The position numbers and the translations under genes were made by a program. DNA of 48,205 nt, taken from contig NZ_SSXA01000022.1 of the NCBI RefSeq assembly GCF_021698975.1, positions 1 through 48,205 of the forward strand, in the 5' to 3' direction. The DNA is from Blastococcus sp. KM273128. GTDB taxonomy: Bacteria; Actinomycetota; Actinomycetes; Mycobacteriales; Geodermatophilaceae. The notes beneath the pieces were generated by a model. The model was not told the origin of the DNA, did not search any database, and saw only the letters and a list, made by a program, of their open reading frames with translations. Below are positions 36,600 through 44,968 of this stretch, piece after piece; position 1 is the first letter of the stretch; each line of letters opens with the position of its first letter.

Positions 36600-37507
36600 C
36601 CACGCGCTACGAGCTGGGGCACCTCGACGCGCTCGAGGCCGAGGCGGTGCACGTCTTCCGGGAGGTCGCCGCCGAGTTCGAGCGTCCCGTGCTGCTCTTC
36701 TCCGGCGGCAAGGACTCCATCGTCATGCTGCACCTGGCGGAGAAGGCGTTCTGGCCGGCCCGCATCCCGTTCCCGGTGATGCACGTCGACACCGGCCACA
36801 ACTTCCCCGAGGTCATCGACTACCGGGACCGCCGGGTCGCCGAGGCGGGTGTGCAGCTCGTCGTCGCGTCGGTGCAGGACTCCATCGACCGGGGTCGGGT
36901 GCGCGAGCAGAAGGGCCCCCGGGCCAGCCGCAACCCGCTGCAGACGGTCACCCTGCTCGACGCGATCGAGGAGCACGGCTTCGACGCGGCCTTCGGCGGC
37001 GCCCGCCGCGACGAGGAGAAGGCCCGCGCCAAGGAGCGGGTGTTCTCCTTCCGCGACGAGTTCGGGCAGTGGGACCCCAAGAACCAGCGCCCGGAGCTGT
37101 GGTCGCTCTACAACGGCCGGCACCACCGCGGCGAGCACATCCGGGTCTTCCCGCTGTCGAACTGGACCGAGCTCGACATCTGGCAGTACATCGGCCGCGA
37201 GGGCATCGAGCTCCCGTCGATCTACTTCGCCCACCGCCGGGAGCTGTTCCTCCGCGACGGGATGCTGCTCTGGCCGAACGAGCACGTCCGGCCGGCCGAG
37301 GGCGAGGACGTCTTCGAGGCGACGGTGCGCTACCGCACCGTCGGGGACGTCACCTGCACCGGCGCCGTGGAGTCCGCGGCGCGCACCGTCGACGACATCG
37401 TCGAGGAGGTCGCCGCCACGCGGGTCACCGAGCGGGGCGCGACCCGCGCCGACGACCGGGCCAGCGAGGCCGCGATGGAAGACCGCAAGCGTGAGGGGTA
37501 CTTCTGA
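36596..37507 (+). CDS. cysD: Sulfate adenylyltransferase subunit 2
   Basis: A 303-residue PP-loop ATP pyrophosphatase that forms adenylylsulfate (APS) from ATP and sulfate together with the CysN GTPase. The PP-loop is LLFSGGKDSIVMLHLAEKAF, S36-S41 being SGGKDS. FPVMHVDTGHNFPEVIDYRD, GGARRDEEKARAKERVFSFR and FPLSNWTELDIWQYIGREGI are family signatures. ATG at 36596 has GGGGGGA upstream and overlaps the cysQ stop; its TGA shares a base with the cysN ATG. Length and motifs are complete. Confidence 0.97.
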   Translation: MTTRYELGHLDALEAEAVHVFREVAAEFERPVLLFSGGKDSIVMLHLAEKAFWPARIPFPVMHVDTGHNFPEVIDYRDRRVAEAGVQLVVASVQDSIDRGRVREQKGPRASRNPLQTVTLLDAIEEHGFDAAFGGARRDEEKARAKERVFSFRDEFGQWDPKNQRPELWSLYNGRHHRGEHIRVFPLSNWTELDIWQYIGREGIELPSIYFAHRRELFLRDGMLLWPNEHVRPAEGEDVFEATVRYRTVGDVTCTGAVESAARTVDDIVEEVAATRVTERGATRADDRASEAAMEDRKREGYF

Positions 37508-38748
37508 TGGAGATGCTGCGGGTCGCCACCGCCGGTTCGGTGGACGACGGGAAGTCGACGCTGATCGGCCGGCTGCTGTACGACACCAAGTCGATCTTCA
37601 GCGACCAGCTCGAGGCCGTGGAGCGCACCAGCGCGGCGCGCGGTGACGAGTACACCAACCTGGCGCTGCTCACCGACGGCCTGCGCGCCGAGCGGGAGCA
37701 GGGCATCACCATCGACGTCGCCTACCGGTACTTCGCGACGCCGAAGCGGAAGTTCATCGTCGCCGACACCCCCGGGCACATCCAGTACACCAGGAACATG
37801 GTCACCGGGGCCTCGACGGCGAACGCCGCGCTGATCCTGGTGGACGCCCGCAAGGGCCTGCTCGAGCAGAGCCGCCGCCACGCCTTCCTCGCCTCGCTGC
37901 TGCGCGTCCCGCACCTGGTGCTGTGCGTCAACAAGATGGACCTGGTCGGCTACGACCAGGCCGTCTTCGACGCCATCGCCGAGGAGTTCCGGCAGTTCGC
38001 CGCGAAGCTCGACGTCGCGGACCTGACCGTCATCCCGGTGTCCGCGCTGGCCGGCGACAACATCGTCACCCGGTCGGCGAACATGCCCTGGTACGAGGGC
38101 ACCTCGCTGCTGCACCACCTGGAGGAGCTGCACATCGCCTCCGACCGGAACCTGATCGACGCGCGGTTCCCGGTGCAGTACGTCGTCCGCCCGTTCTCCG
38201 AGTCCCACCCGGACTACCGCGGTTACGCGGGCCAGGTGGCCGGTGGCGTGCTCAAGCCCGGGGACGACGTCGTCGTGCTGCCCTCGGGCCTGCCGTCCCG
38301 GATCGCCGCCATCGAGACCAAGGACGGCCCGGTCGCCGAGGCCTTCCCCCCGATGTCGGTGACCGTGCGGCTGGAGGACGAGATCGACATCTCCCGCGGG
38401 GACATGATCTGCCGGCCCAACAACCAGCCGGCCGTCTCGCAGGACGTCGAGGCGATGGTCTGCTGGCTGCACGAGGAGCCGATGCGCCCGGGCGGCAAGT
38501 ACGCGATCAAGCACACGACGCGGTCGGCGCGCGCGATGGTCAAGGACCTGCGCTACCGGCTCGACGTGAACTCGCTGCACCGCGACGAGGACGCGGCCAC
38601 GCTCGCCCTCAACGAGATCGGCCGGCTGCGGCTGCGGGTCACCGCCCCGCTGTTCACCGACCCCTACCGGGTCAACCGGACCACGGGCAGCTTCATCCTG
38701 GTGGACGAGAGCAGCAACGCGACGGTCGGCGCCGGGATGGTGCTGTAG
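37507..38748 (+). CDS. cysN: Sulfate adenylyltransferase subunit 1 (GTPase)
   Basis: A 413-residue EF-Tu-like GTPase that drives the unfavourable APS synthesis. G1 is GSVDDGKSTLIGRLL near residue 10, REQGITIDVAYRYF is the switch region, G3 is DTPGH at 87-91 and G4 is NKMD at 142-145. Two beta-barrel domains follow. The fused APS kinase domain found in many CysNC proteins is absent; a separate cysC lies at 39106-40143 on the other strand. It overlaps cysD by one base. Confidence 0.97.
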   Translation: MEMLRVATAGSVDDGKSTLIGRLLYDTKSIFSDQLEAVERTSAARGDEYTNLALLTDGLRAEREQGITIDVAYRYFATPKRKFIVADTPGHIQYTRNMVTGASTANAALILVDARKGLLEQSRRHAFLASLLRVPHLVLCVNKMDLVGYDQAVFDAIAEEFRQFAAKLDVADLTVIPVSALAGDNIVTRSANMPWYEGTSLLHHLEELHIASDRNLIDARFPVQYVVRPFSESHPDYRGYAGQVAGGVLKPGDDVVVLPSGLPSRIAAIETKDGPVAEAFPPMSVTVRLEDEIDISRGDMICRPNNQPAVSQDVEAMVCWLHEEPMRPGGKYAIKHTTRSARAMVKDLRYRLDVNSLHRDEDAATLALNEIGRLRLRVTAPLFTDPYRVNRTTGSFILVDESSNATVGAGMVL

Positions 38749-38853
38749 CCCCTTCCTGGGTCGTGCCCGGGCGGGCGGACGTGTTCCCCGGTCGTCAGCC
38801 GGACGACGGGGGGCGTTCACCCGCCCGGCACCCCGGCCGGTCACCATCGGACC

Positions 38854-39102
38854 GTGCAGGACGACGCTGCGTCGAGACGCCCCCGTGGCAGGCTCCCGCT
38901 CCCCGGCGACCGGGCGCACCGGCTGGCCCCGAGGTACGAGCTCTGGCTGGTGGGCGGGGACACCGGCGAGGAACCCGTCCTCGTGTGGACCCGCCACCGG
39001 TTCCGGGCGCTGGCCGAGCTCTCCCTCCGCGAGGAGCGCAAGCACCTGCGGCTGCGCCCGGCCCGGCTCGTCGTCCACGACCGGCGCTCCCCCGCCGGCT
39101 GA
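38854..39102 (+). CDS. Small protein of unknown function between cysN and cysC
   Basis: An 82-residue candidate. GTG start at 38854; basic N-terminus (RRPRGRLPLPGDRAHRLAPR), then a probable beta-alpha fold YELWLVGGDTGEEPVLVW followed by FRALAELSLREERKHL and RLVVHDRR. Third codon positions are GC-rich as in real genes here. It ends 3 bases before the convergent cysC stop. Not recognised; no membrane segment. It may be an orphan or a small accessory protein of the sulfur genes. Confidence 0.5.
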   Translation: MQDDAASRRPRGRLPLPGDRAHRLAPRYELWLVGGDTGEEPVLVWTRHRFRALAELSLREERKHLRLRPARLVVHDRRSPAG

Positions 39103-39105
39103 GCG

Positions 39106-40143
39106 CTACGGCCTGGGAGCACGCTCCAGCGCCTCGAGCACCAGCCGGGCGCACGCCTCGACGTCCTTGCCGGTGGTGTCGACGGTGACCTCCGCGTCGG
39201 TGGGCGCCTCGTAGGGGTCGCTGATCCCGGTGAACGCCGGGATCTCCCCGCGGCGCGCCTTCGCGTACAGGCCCTTGCGGTCGCGCGCCTCGCACTCGGC
39301 GAGCGGCGTGGCGACGTGCACCAGGACGAAGCTGCCCCGCCCCGCCTGCCCCTCGACCTCCCGCCGGACGTCGGCGCGCACCGCCGCGTACGGGGCGATC
39401 GGCGCGCAGACGGCGGTCCCGCCGTGCTTGGCGATCTGCGCGGCCACCCAGCCGATCCGCCGCACGTTGGTGTCCCGGTCCTGCTGCGAGAAGCCGAGCC
39501 CGGCCGACAGGTGGTGGCGCACCTCGTCCCCGTCGAGCAGCGTGACCGCCGAGCCGGCCTCGAGCAGCAGCTCGACCACGCGCCCGGCGATCGTCGACTT
39601 CCCCGCGCCCGACAGCCCGGTGAAGAACAGCACCGTGCCGCCGGTGCGGGCGGGCTCGGGGTCGACCCGCTCCCCGAGCAGGGTCCCGCCGTACCGGTCG
39701 GCCAGCTCGCCCCAGGGCAGCTCCGGGTGGGCGGCGGTGACCGGCACCAGCACCAGCTCGACCTCGCGGCCGGTGGCGCGCACACCCGCCCAGGCCGCGG
39801 CGCCGCTGGAGACCGCGGCGGAGTCCGCCGGGGCACCGGCCACGGGCAGCAGCGCCAGGACGCGGTCCGGCAGCTCCGCGGGGTCGGCCGGCGGGCGGCC
39901 GACCCAGGCGGCGGCCGCCGTCCAGCCGAGGTCGGCCAGCCGCCGGGCCACCGTCGCGGGCGAGCGCCAGCGCGGGATCTCGGCCACCGCCAGCCCGTCG
40001 CCCTCGCGGACGGCCACCGGCACGCCCTGGGCGTCCTCGAACGCCTCACCGGGCGGCAGCTCGGGCACCGCGGCGCCCAGGCCGAAGTGGTAGCGGGCCA
40101 CGGCGGCCACCTGGGCGTCGGTCAGTCGGGCGCGAGCGGGCAC
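39106..40143 (-). CDS. cysC: Adenylylsulfate kinase with an extra N-terminal domain
   Basis: A 345-residue protein making PAPS from APS and ATP. The kinase is the C-terminal half: P-loop FFTGLSGAGKSTIAGRVVE near 172-188, then LLDGDEVRHHLSAGLGFSQQ and RDTNVRRIGWVA, and the APS-binding DRKGLYAKARRGEI with FTGISDPYEAP. The first 165 residues are additional (RWRSPATVARRLADLGWTAA; PELPPGEAFEDAQGVPVAV). The DAQGVPVAV turn resembles the PUA-like start of ATP sulfurylase, so this may be a worn remnant of a bifunctional Sat-CysC enzyme; that is inference. GTG at 40143 follows GGAGG at 8-base spacing. It is convergent to the cysQDN operon. Confidence 0.92.
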   Translation of the reverse strand: MPARARLTDAQVAAVARYHFGLGAAVPELPPGEAFEDAQGVPVAVREGDGLAVAEIPRWRSPATVARRLADLGWTAAAAWVGRPPADPAELPDRVLALLPVAGAPADSAAVSSGAAAWAGVRATGREVELVLVPVTAAHPELPWGELADRYGGTLLGERVDPEPARTGGTVLFFTGLSGAGKSTIAGRVVELLLEAGSAVTLLDGDEVRHHLSAGLGFSQQDRDTNVRRIGWVAAQIAKHGGTAVCAPIAPYAAVRADVRREVEGQAGRGSFVLVHVATPLAECEARDRKGLYAKARRGEIPAFTGISDPYEAPTDAEVTVDTTGKDVEACARLVLEALERAPRP

Positions 40144-40184
40144 GCCGCCATCCTCCCAGGGGACCGGCCGCGGACCGCGCGGCC

Positions 40185-40204
40185 GCTCACCCCGCGGGGT
40201 GAGC
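40185..40204 (-). terminator. Palindrome directly after the prs stop
   Basis: A perfect 10-base-pair palindrome (two 10-base arms, no spacer) begins one base past the prs stop at 40205-40207. No U-run. Probable terminator or mRNA 3' end. Confidence 0.55.
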
Positions 40205-41185
40205 TCAGCTGGCCCCGTCGAACAGGCTGGTGACCGAGCCGTCCTCGAAGACCTCCTTGATCGCCCGGGCGAGCAGCGGGGCGATGGACAGGACGGTGAG
40301 CTTGTCGAAGTGGCGGGCCGGCTCGATCGGCAGCGTGTTGGTCACGATGACCTCGCTGATCTTGCTGTTGGACAGCCGCTCGACGGCCGGCCCGGACAGC
40401 ACGCCGTGCGTGGCGGTGACGATGACATCCGCGGCGCCGGCGTCGAACAGCGTCTCGGCGGCCTTCACGATCGTGCCGCCGGTGTCGATCATGTCGTCGA
40501 CCAGGATGCAGACCCGGCCCTCGACCTCGCCGACGACGCGGTTGGCGACGACCTCGTTGGCCACCAGCGGGTCGCGGGTCTTGTGGATGAAGGCCAGCGG
40601 GACGCCGCCGAGCTTGTCGCTCCACCGCTCCGACACCCGGACGCGGCCGGAGTCGGGCGAGACGACGGTGATGTCCCGGTCGCCCCAGCGCTCGCAGACG
40701 TGGTTGACCAGGAGGTCGAGGGCGAAGAGGTGGTCCACCGGGCCGTCGAAGAAGCCCTGGATCTGCGCGGTGTGCAGGTCGACGGTCATCAGCCGGTCGG
40801 CGCCCGCCGTCTTGAACATGTCGGCGACCAGGCGGGCGGAGATCGGCTCCCGGCCGCGGTGCTTCTTGTCCTGCCGGGCGTAGGGGAAGAACGGCGCGAC
40901 GACGGTGATCCGCTTGGCCGAGGCGCGCTTGAGCGCGTCGACCATGATCAGCTGCTCCATGAGCCAGGTGTTGATCGGCGCGGTGTGGCTCTGCACCACG
41001 AAGGCGTCGCACCCGCGCACGGACTCCTCGAACCGCACGAACAGCTCGCCGTTGGCGAACTCGTACGCGGCGGTGGGGGTGGGCGTCACGCCGAGGTGAC
41101 CGGCGATCTCGTCGGCCAGCGCGGGGTAGGCCCGGCCGGAGAAGAGCATCATGCTCTTGTTCGTCGTCTGCCGGATCGCACTCAT
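40205..41185 (-). CDS. prs: Ribose-phosphate pyrophosphokinase (PRPP synthetase)
   Basis: A 326-residue enzyme making phosphoribosyl pyrophosphate from ribose 5-phosphate and ATP, feeding purine, pyrimidine, His, Trp and (in this phylum) arabinan synthesis. The ATP-binding flexible loop is VVAPFFPYARQDKKHRGREP, the Mg site MTVDLHTAQIQGFFDGPVDH, and the PRPP loop ILVDDMIDTGGTI. ATG at 41185 gives MSAIRQTTNKS, typical for actinobacteria. It follows glmU with 13 bases between them, the standard glmU-prs pair. Confidence 0.97.
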   Translation of the reverse strand: MSAIRQTTNKSMMLFSGRAYPALADEIAGHLGVTPTPTAAYEFANGELFVRFEESVRGCDAFVVQSHTAPINTWLMEQLIMVDALKRASAKRITVVAPFFPYARQDKKHRGREPISARLVADMFKTAGADRLMTVDLHTAQIQGFFDGPVDHLFALDLLVNHVCERWGDRDITVVSPDSGRVRVSERWSDKLGGVPLAFIHKTRDPLVANEVVANRVVGEVEGRVCILVDDMIDTGGTIVKAAETLFDAGAADVIVTATHGVLSGPAVERLSNSKISEVIVTNTLPIEPARHFDKLTVLSIAPLLARAIKEVFEDGSVTSLFDGAS

Positions 41186-41198
41186 CGGCTCGGTGTCC

Positions 41199-42707
41199 CT
41201 AGCTGTCGTGGGCCGCACGGGAGGGCTCGGACGGGCCCGCCCCGGGTGCCTGGGTCCGGCCCTCGGCCGCTGCCGCGGCCTCCGCAGCGGGCGTTCCGGA
41301 CCGTCGGCGACGCACCCAGCCTGCCACATTCCGCTGAGGTGCCCGCGCGACGGCCATGGCGCCGGGGGGCACGTCGGAGGTGATCACCGACCCCGCGGCG
41401 GTGTAGGCACCGTCCCCCACCGTGACCGGTGCCACGAACATGTTGTCGGCGCCGGTGCGCGCGTGCTCCCCGATCGTGGTGCGGTGCTTGGCCACGCCGT
41501 CGTAGTTCACGAAGACCGTGGCCGCCCCGATGTTGGTGCCGCGGCCGATGGTCGCGTCGCCCACGTAGGACAGGTGCGGGATCTTCGCCCCCTCCCCGAC
41601 CTGCGCGTTCTTGGTCTCCACGAAGGTGCCGACCTTGGCCCCGGTGGCGAGGTCGGTGCCCGGGCGCAGGTAGGCGAACGGGCCGACGGAGACCCGCGCG
41701 CCGATCCGCGCCCCCACCGCGTGCGCCCGCACCACGGTGGCCCCCTCCCCCACCTCGGTGTCCTCGAGCGTGGTGTCCGGGCCCACGTGGGCAGCGTCAC
41801 CCACCGAGGTCACCCCGCGGAGGTGGGTGCCGGGCTCCAGGACGGCGTCCCGCCCCACCGCCGCGGTGACGTCGACCCACGTCGTCTGCGGGTCGACGAC
41901 GGTGACGCCGCTGCGCATCAGCGCGTCGAGCACGCGGTCGTTGAGGGTGCGGCGGCGCGCGGCGAGCTCCACGCGGTCGTTGCAGCCGAGCACGTCGTCG
42001 GGGTCCTCGGCGCGGACGGCGGCCGTCGGGGCCCCACCGTCGACCAGCGGCGCGAGCGCGTCGGTGAGGTACTGCTCGCCCTGCGCGTTCGACGTCCCGA
42101 GCCCGGCCAGGACCCGGCGCAGGGTGCCGGCGTCCGCGACGTAGACGCCGGCGTTGACCTCGCGGAGGGCGCGCTGCTCGTTGGTGGCGTCCCGCTCCTC
42201 GACGATGGCCCGCGGGGCGCCGCGGTCGTCGCGGACGATCCGCCCCAGGCCGGTGGGGTCCTCGACCTCGGCGGTGAGGACGGTGAAGACGCTGCCGGCG
42301 GCGTCGTGCGCGGCGACGAGCCCGGTGAGCGTCCGGCTGGTCAGCAGCGGGGAGTCCCCGTTCACCACGAGGACGGAGCCCTCCAGGTCGGGGACGGCGG
42401 TCAGCGCGACGCCCGCCGCGTGCCCCGAGCCGAGCTGCTCCTCCTGCACGACCGCGAGCGCGTCGGGCGCGATCTCCGCGAGGTGCGCCGCCACCTGCTC
42501 CCGGCCGGAGCCGACGACGACGACCGTCCGGTCCGCCGCGAGCGGCGCGGCCGCGGCCAGGACGTGGCCGAGCATGCTGCGGCCCCCCAGCGGGTGCAGC
42601 ACCTTGGGCGTGGACGAGCGCATCCGCGTGCCCTGCCCGGCGGCCAGGACCACGACGGCGGCCACCGTCGGCGTGGCGGGGGCGTTGACCGGCTGCACGT
42701 GGGTCAC
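41199..42707 (-). CDS. glmU: Bifunctional GlmU: GlcNAc-1-P uridyltransferase and GlcN-1-P acetyltransferase
   Basis: A 502-residue enzyme making UDP-GlcNAc for peptidoglycan and surface polymers. The N-terminal nucleotidyltransferase has VVLAAGQGTRMRSSTPKVLH and VVNGDSPLL. The C-terminal left-handed beta-helix shows hexapeptide repeats and the acetyltransferase site around NIGAATVFVNYDGVAKHRT and DNMFVAPVTVGDGA. The last 40 residues are a disordered Ala-rich tail, as in actinobacterial GlmU. GTG at 42707 follows AGGAG; a second GTG 9 bases later is possible. It lies directly downstream of tRNA-Gln. Confidence 0.96.
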   Translation of the reverse strand: MTHVQPVNAPATPTVAAVVVLAAGQGTRMRSSTPKVLHPLGGRSMLGHVLAAAAPLAADRTVVVVGSGREQVAAHLAEIAPDALAVVQEEQLGSGHAAGVALTAVPDLEGSVLVVNGDSPLLTSRTLTGLVAAHDAAGSVFTVLTAEVEDPTGLGRIVRDDRGAPRAIVEERDATNEQRALREVNAGVYVADAGTLRRVLAGLGTSNAQGEQYLTDALAPLVDGGAPTAAVRAEDPDDVLGCNDRVELAARRRTLNDRVLDALMRSGVTVVDPQTTWVDVTAAVGRDAVLEPGTHLRGVTSVGDAAHVGPDTTLEDTEVGEGATVVRAHAVGARIGARVSVGPFAYLRPGTDLATGAKVGTFVETKNAQVGEGAKIPHLSYVGDATIGRGTNIGAATVFVNYDGVAKHRTTIGEHARTGADNMFVAPVTVGDGAYTAAGSVITSDVPPGAMAVARAPQRNVAGWVRRRRSGTPAAEAAAAAEGRTQAPGAGPSEPSRAAHDS

Positions 42708-42738
42708 GGAACTCCTCAGGAGGCGACGGCTGGTTGCG

Positions 42739-42811
42739 CTGGGGGACTCGGACTCGAACCGAGACTTCCCGGCTCCAAAGGCCGGCGGGCTGCCGATTAC
42801 CCCATCCCCCA
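42739..42811 (-). tRNA. tRNA-Gln (anticodon UUG)
   Basis: A 73-base cloverleaf: acceptor UGGGGGA/UCCCCCA with discriminator G, D-arm with GG, anticodon stem CCGGC/GCCGG with loop CUUUGGA (anticodon UUG, reads CAA/CAG), short variable arm and T-loop UUCGAGU. CCA is not encoded. Its position just before glmU is usual in actinobacteria. Confidence 0.93.
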
Positions 42812-43020
42812 TCCCCGGGCCGCTGCCGGCCCGGGAGGCGCCGGGTGGAGCGGCGCCCCCCGCGAGCCTAGGGCCCCGCCGGTCCGCGGGGCACGCGCAC
42901 GGCCACCCCCGGGCACCCGGTCCGGTCGCCGCCCCGGGGGCGGTGGCGTACGTTACGGCCACGCAGCCGGGCAGAGCGCGCACCGGCACACTCCCCCCAC
43001 CGGTCGCCCTCGGAGGCCCC

Positions 43021-44013
43021 TTGTCCGCTCCTGCCCGCACCCGGCCCATGGCCCCTCCGCGCCCCGCGGACCCGCACGCCGGGCTCCCGGCCAACGCGAT
43101 CGGCCGGCGGAAGAGCGTCCTGGAGATCGTCACCCTCTACGTCTTCGTGGTGGTTCCCTTCCTCGCCCTGGCCGCGGTCGTCCCGGCCGTCTGGGGCTGG
43201 GGGCTCTCCTGGCTCGACGTCGGGCTGGCGGTGGGCTTCTACTTCGCCACCCTGCTGGGCGTGACCGTGGGCTACCACCGGTACTTCACGCACGGTTCGT
43301 TCAAGGCCAAGCGGCCGCTGCGGCTGGCGCTGGCCGTCGCCGGGTCCATGGCGATCCAGGGCCCCGTGGTGCAGTGGGTGGCCGACCACCGGCGGCACCA
43401 CGCCTTCTCCGACCGCGAGGGCGACCCGCACTCGCCGTGGCGGTACGGCACCGGCGCCGGCGCCCTGCTCAAGGGCATGTTCCACGCCCACCTGGGCTGG
43501 CTGTTCGAGCGGCGCAAGACCAACGCCGAGCGCTACGCGCCCGACCTGCTCAAGGACCCCGCGCTGGTGATGACCGGCCGGCTGTTCGTGGTGTGGGCGG
43601 CGGTCAGCGTCTTCCTGCCCGCGCTCATCGGCGGGGTGGTGACCGGCAGCTGGGCCGGGGCCTGGTCGGCCTTCTTCTGGGCGGGCCTGGTGCGCATCGC
43701 CCTGCTGCACCACGTCACCTGGTCGATCAACTCGGTCTGCCACGTGGTCGGCGACCGCCCGTTCGTCTCCCCGGGCCGCGACCGGGCGACCAACTTCTGG
43801 CCGCTGGCGATCCTCAGCGCCGGCGAGTCCTGGCACAACCTGCACCACGCCGACCCGACGTGCGCCCGCCACGGCGTGCTGCGCGGGCAGATCGACATCA
43901 GCGCCCGGGTGATCTGGGTGTTCGAGAAGCTGGGCTGGGCCTGGGGCGTGAAGTGGCCCGACCCGGTGCGGCTGGCCGCCAAGCGCCGGGAGCCCGCGAC
44001 CGCCGTCGCCTGA
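43021..44013 (+). CDS. Acyl-CoA/acyl-lipid desaturase
   Basis: A 330-residue membrane di-iron desaturase. The three histidine boxes are GYHRYFTHGSF, DHRRHHAFSDREGDPHSPW and SWHNLHHADPTCARHGV, with four helices around them (VVVPFLALAAVVPAVWGWGL; SVFLPALIGGVVTGSW). It introduces a cis double bond, most likely delta-9, into fatty acyl chains and so controls membrane fluidity. TTG at 43021 is chosen because GGAGG lies 4 bases upstream; ATG at 43048 has no ribosome site. Convergent with ispE. Confidence 0.9.
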   Translation: MSAPARTRPMAPPRPADPHAGLPANAIGRRKSVLEIVTLYVFVVVPFLALAAVVPAVWGWGLSWLDVGLAVGFYFATLLGVTVGYHRYFTHGSFKAKRPLRLALAVAGSMAIQGPVVQWVADHRRHHAFSDREGDPHSPWRYGTGAGALLKGMFHAHLGWLFERRKTNAERYAPDLLKDPALVMTGRLFVVWAAVSVFLPALIGGVVTGSWAGAWSAFFWAGLVRIALLHHVTWSINSVCHVVGDRPFVSPGRDRATNFWPLAILSAGESWHNLHHADPTCARHGVLRGQIDISARVIWVFEKLGWAWGVKWPDPVRLAAKRREPATAVA

Positions 44014-44041
44014 TCCCCGCGCCCGGTGGGGCCCGGCAGCG

Positions 44042-44968
44042 TCAGCCGACGAGCCGGGCCCCCGGGACGGGGCCGGTGACCGCCCGCACGGTGCGGAAGA
44101 CCCCGACGCCGGACAGCTCCGCCGCGAGCCGGACGGCGTCCCGCTCGTCGGCCGCCAGCGCGGCCACGGTGGGGCCCGAGCCGCTGAGCAGCGCGGCGAC
44201 GGCACCGGCGTCCTCGGCCGCCCGCAGCGCGCGGCGGAGGTCGGGCCGCAGCGCCAGGGCAGCCGGCTGCAGGTCGTTGGCCAGGGCGGCCGCGAACCCC
44301 GCCGTCGACCCCCCGCGCAGCGCGGCCAGCAGCGGCTCGGCCGGGCTCGGCCCGGTCACGTCCGGCACCCGGCCGTCGGCCCGCATGCGGTCCAGCTCGC
44401 CGTAGACGGCAGGGGTGGAGAGCCCCTCGCCGGCGATGCCGAGGACCCAGTGCCACTGCCCGGTCGCCAGCACCGGGGAGACCTGCTCCCCCCGGCCGGT
44501 GCCCAGGGCCACCCCGCCGACGAGGCCGAACGGGACGTCGCTGCCGAGCTCGGCGGCCAGCCGCAGCAGGTCCTCGTGCGCGGCGCGGGTGCCCCACAGC
44601 GCGTCCAGCGCGACCAGCGTCGCCGCGGCGTCGGCGCTGCCCCCGGCCAGCCCGCCGGCCACCGGGATCCGCTTCACCACGTCCAGGTCCGCATCGGCGG
44701 GGACGCCCGCGTGCCGGGCCAGCAGCTCCGCCGCCCGCCAGACGAGGTTGGTGCGGTCGGCGGGCACCTGCCCCGCACCGGCGCCGCCCTCGCCGGTCAT
44801 GCGCAGCGACAGGCCCTCGCCCGGCCGCGCGGTGACGGTGTCGTGCAGCGAGACGGCGAGGTAGACGGTGTGCAGCGCGTGGTACCCGTCCTCCCGCAGC
44901 GGCCCGACGCCCAGGTGCACGTTGATCTTCGCGGGGGCCTGGACCACCACCGCGTCGCGGTCGTTCAC
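44042..44968 (-). CDS. ispE: 4-diphosphocytidyl-2-C-methyl-D-erythritol kinase
   Basis: A 308-residue GHMP kinase of the MEP isoprenoid pathway. [20 protein letters not shown] opens the protein with the conserved Lys; the ATP loop is [30 protein letters not shown] and [12 protein letters not shown] are motif 3 regions. It supplies precursors for undecaprenyl phosphate, the carrier of peptidoglycan and the EPS here. GTG at 44968 overlaps the rsmA stop (GTGA). Confidence 0.96.
   Translation of the reverse strand: MNDRDAVVVQAPAKINVHLGVGPLREDGYHALHTVYLAVSLHDTVTARPGEGLSLRMTGEGGAGAGQVPADRTNLVWRAAELLARHAGVPADADLDVVKRIPVAGGLAGGSADAAATLVALDALWGTRAAHEDLLRLAAELGSDVPFGLVGGVALGTGRGEQVSPVLATGQWHWVLGIAGEGLSTPAVYGELDRMRADGRVPDVTGPSPAEPLLAALRGGSTAGFAAALANDLQPAALALRPDLRRALRAAEDAGAVAALLSGSGPTVAALAADERDAVRLAAELSGVGVFRTVRAVTGPVPGARLVG

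Noticed and set aside
41151..44405. A 1084-codon plus-strand frame over prs, glmU, tRNA-Gln and the desaturase
   Set aside because: It covers clear genes and a tRNA in other frames; a GC-rich shadow.
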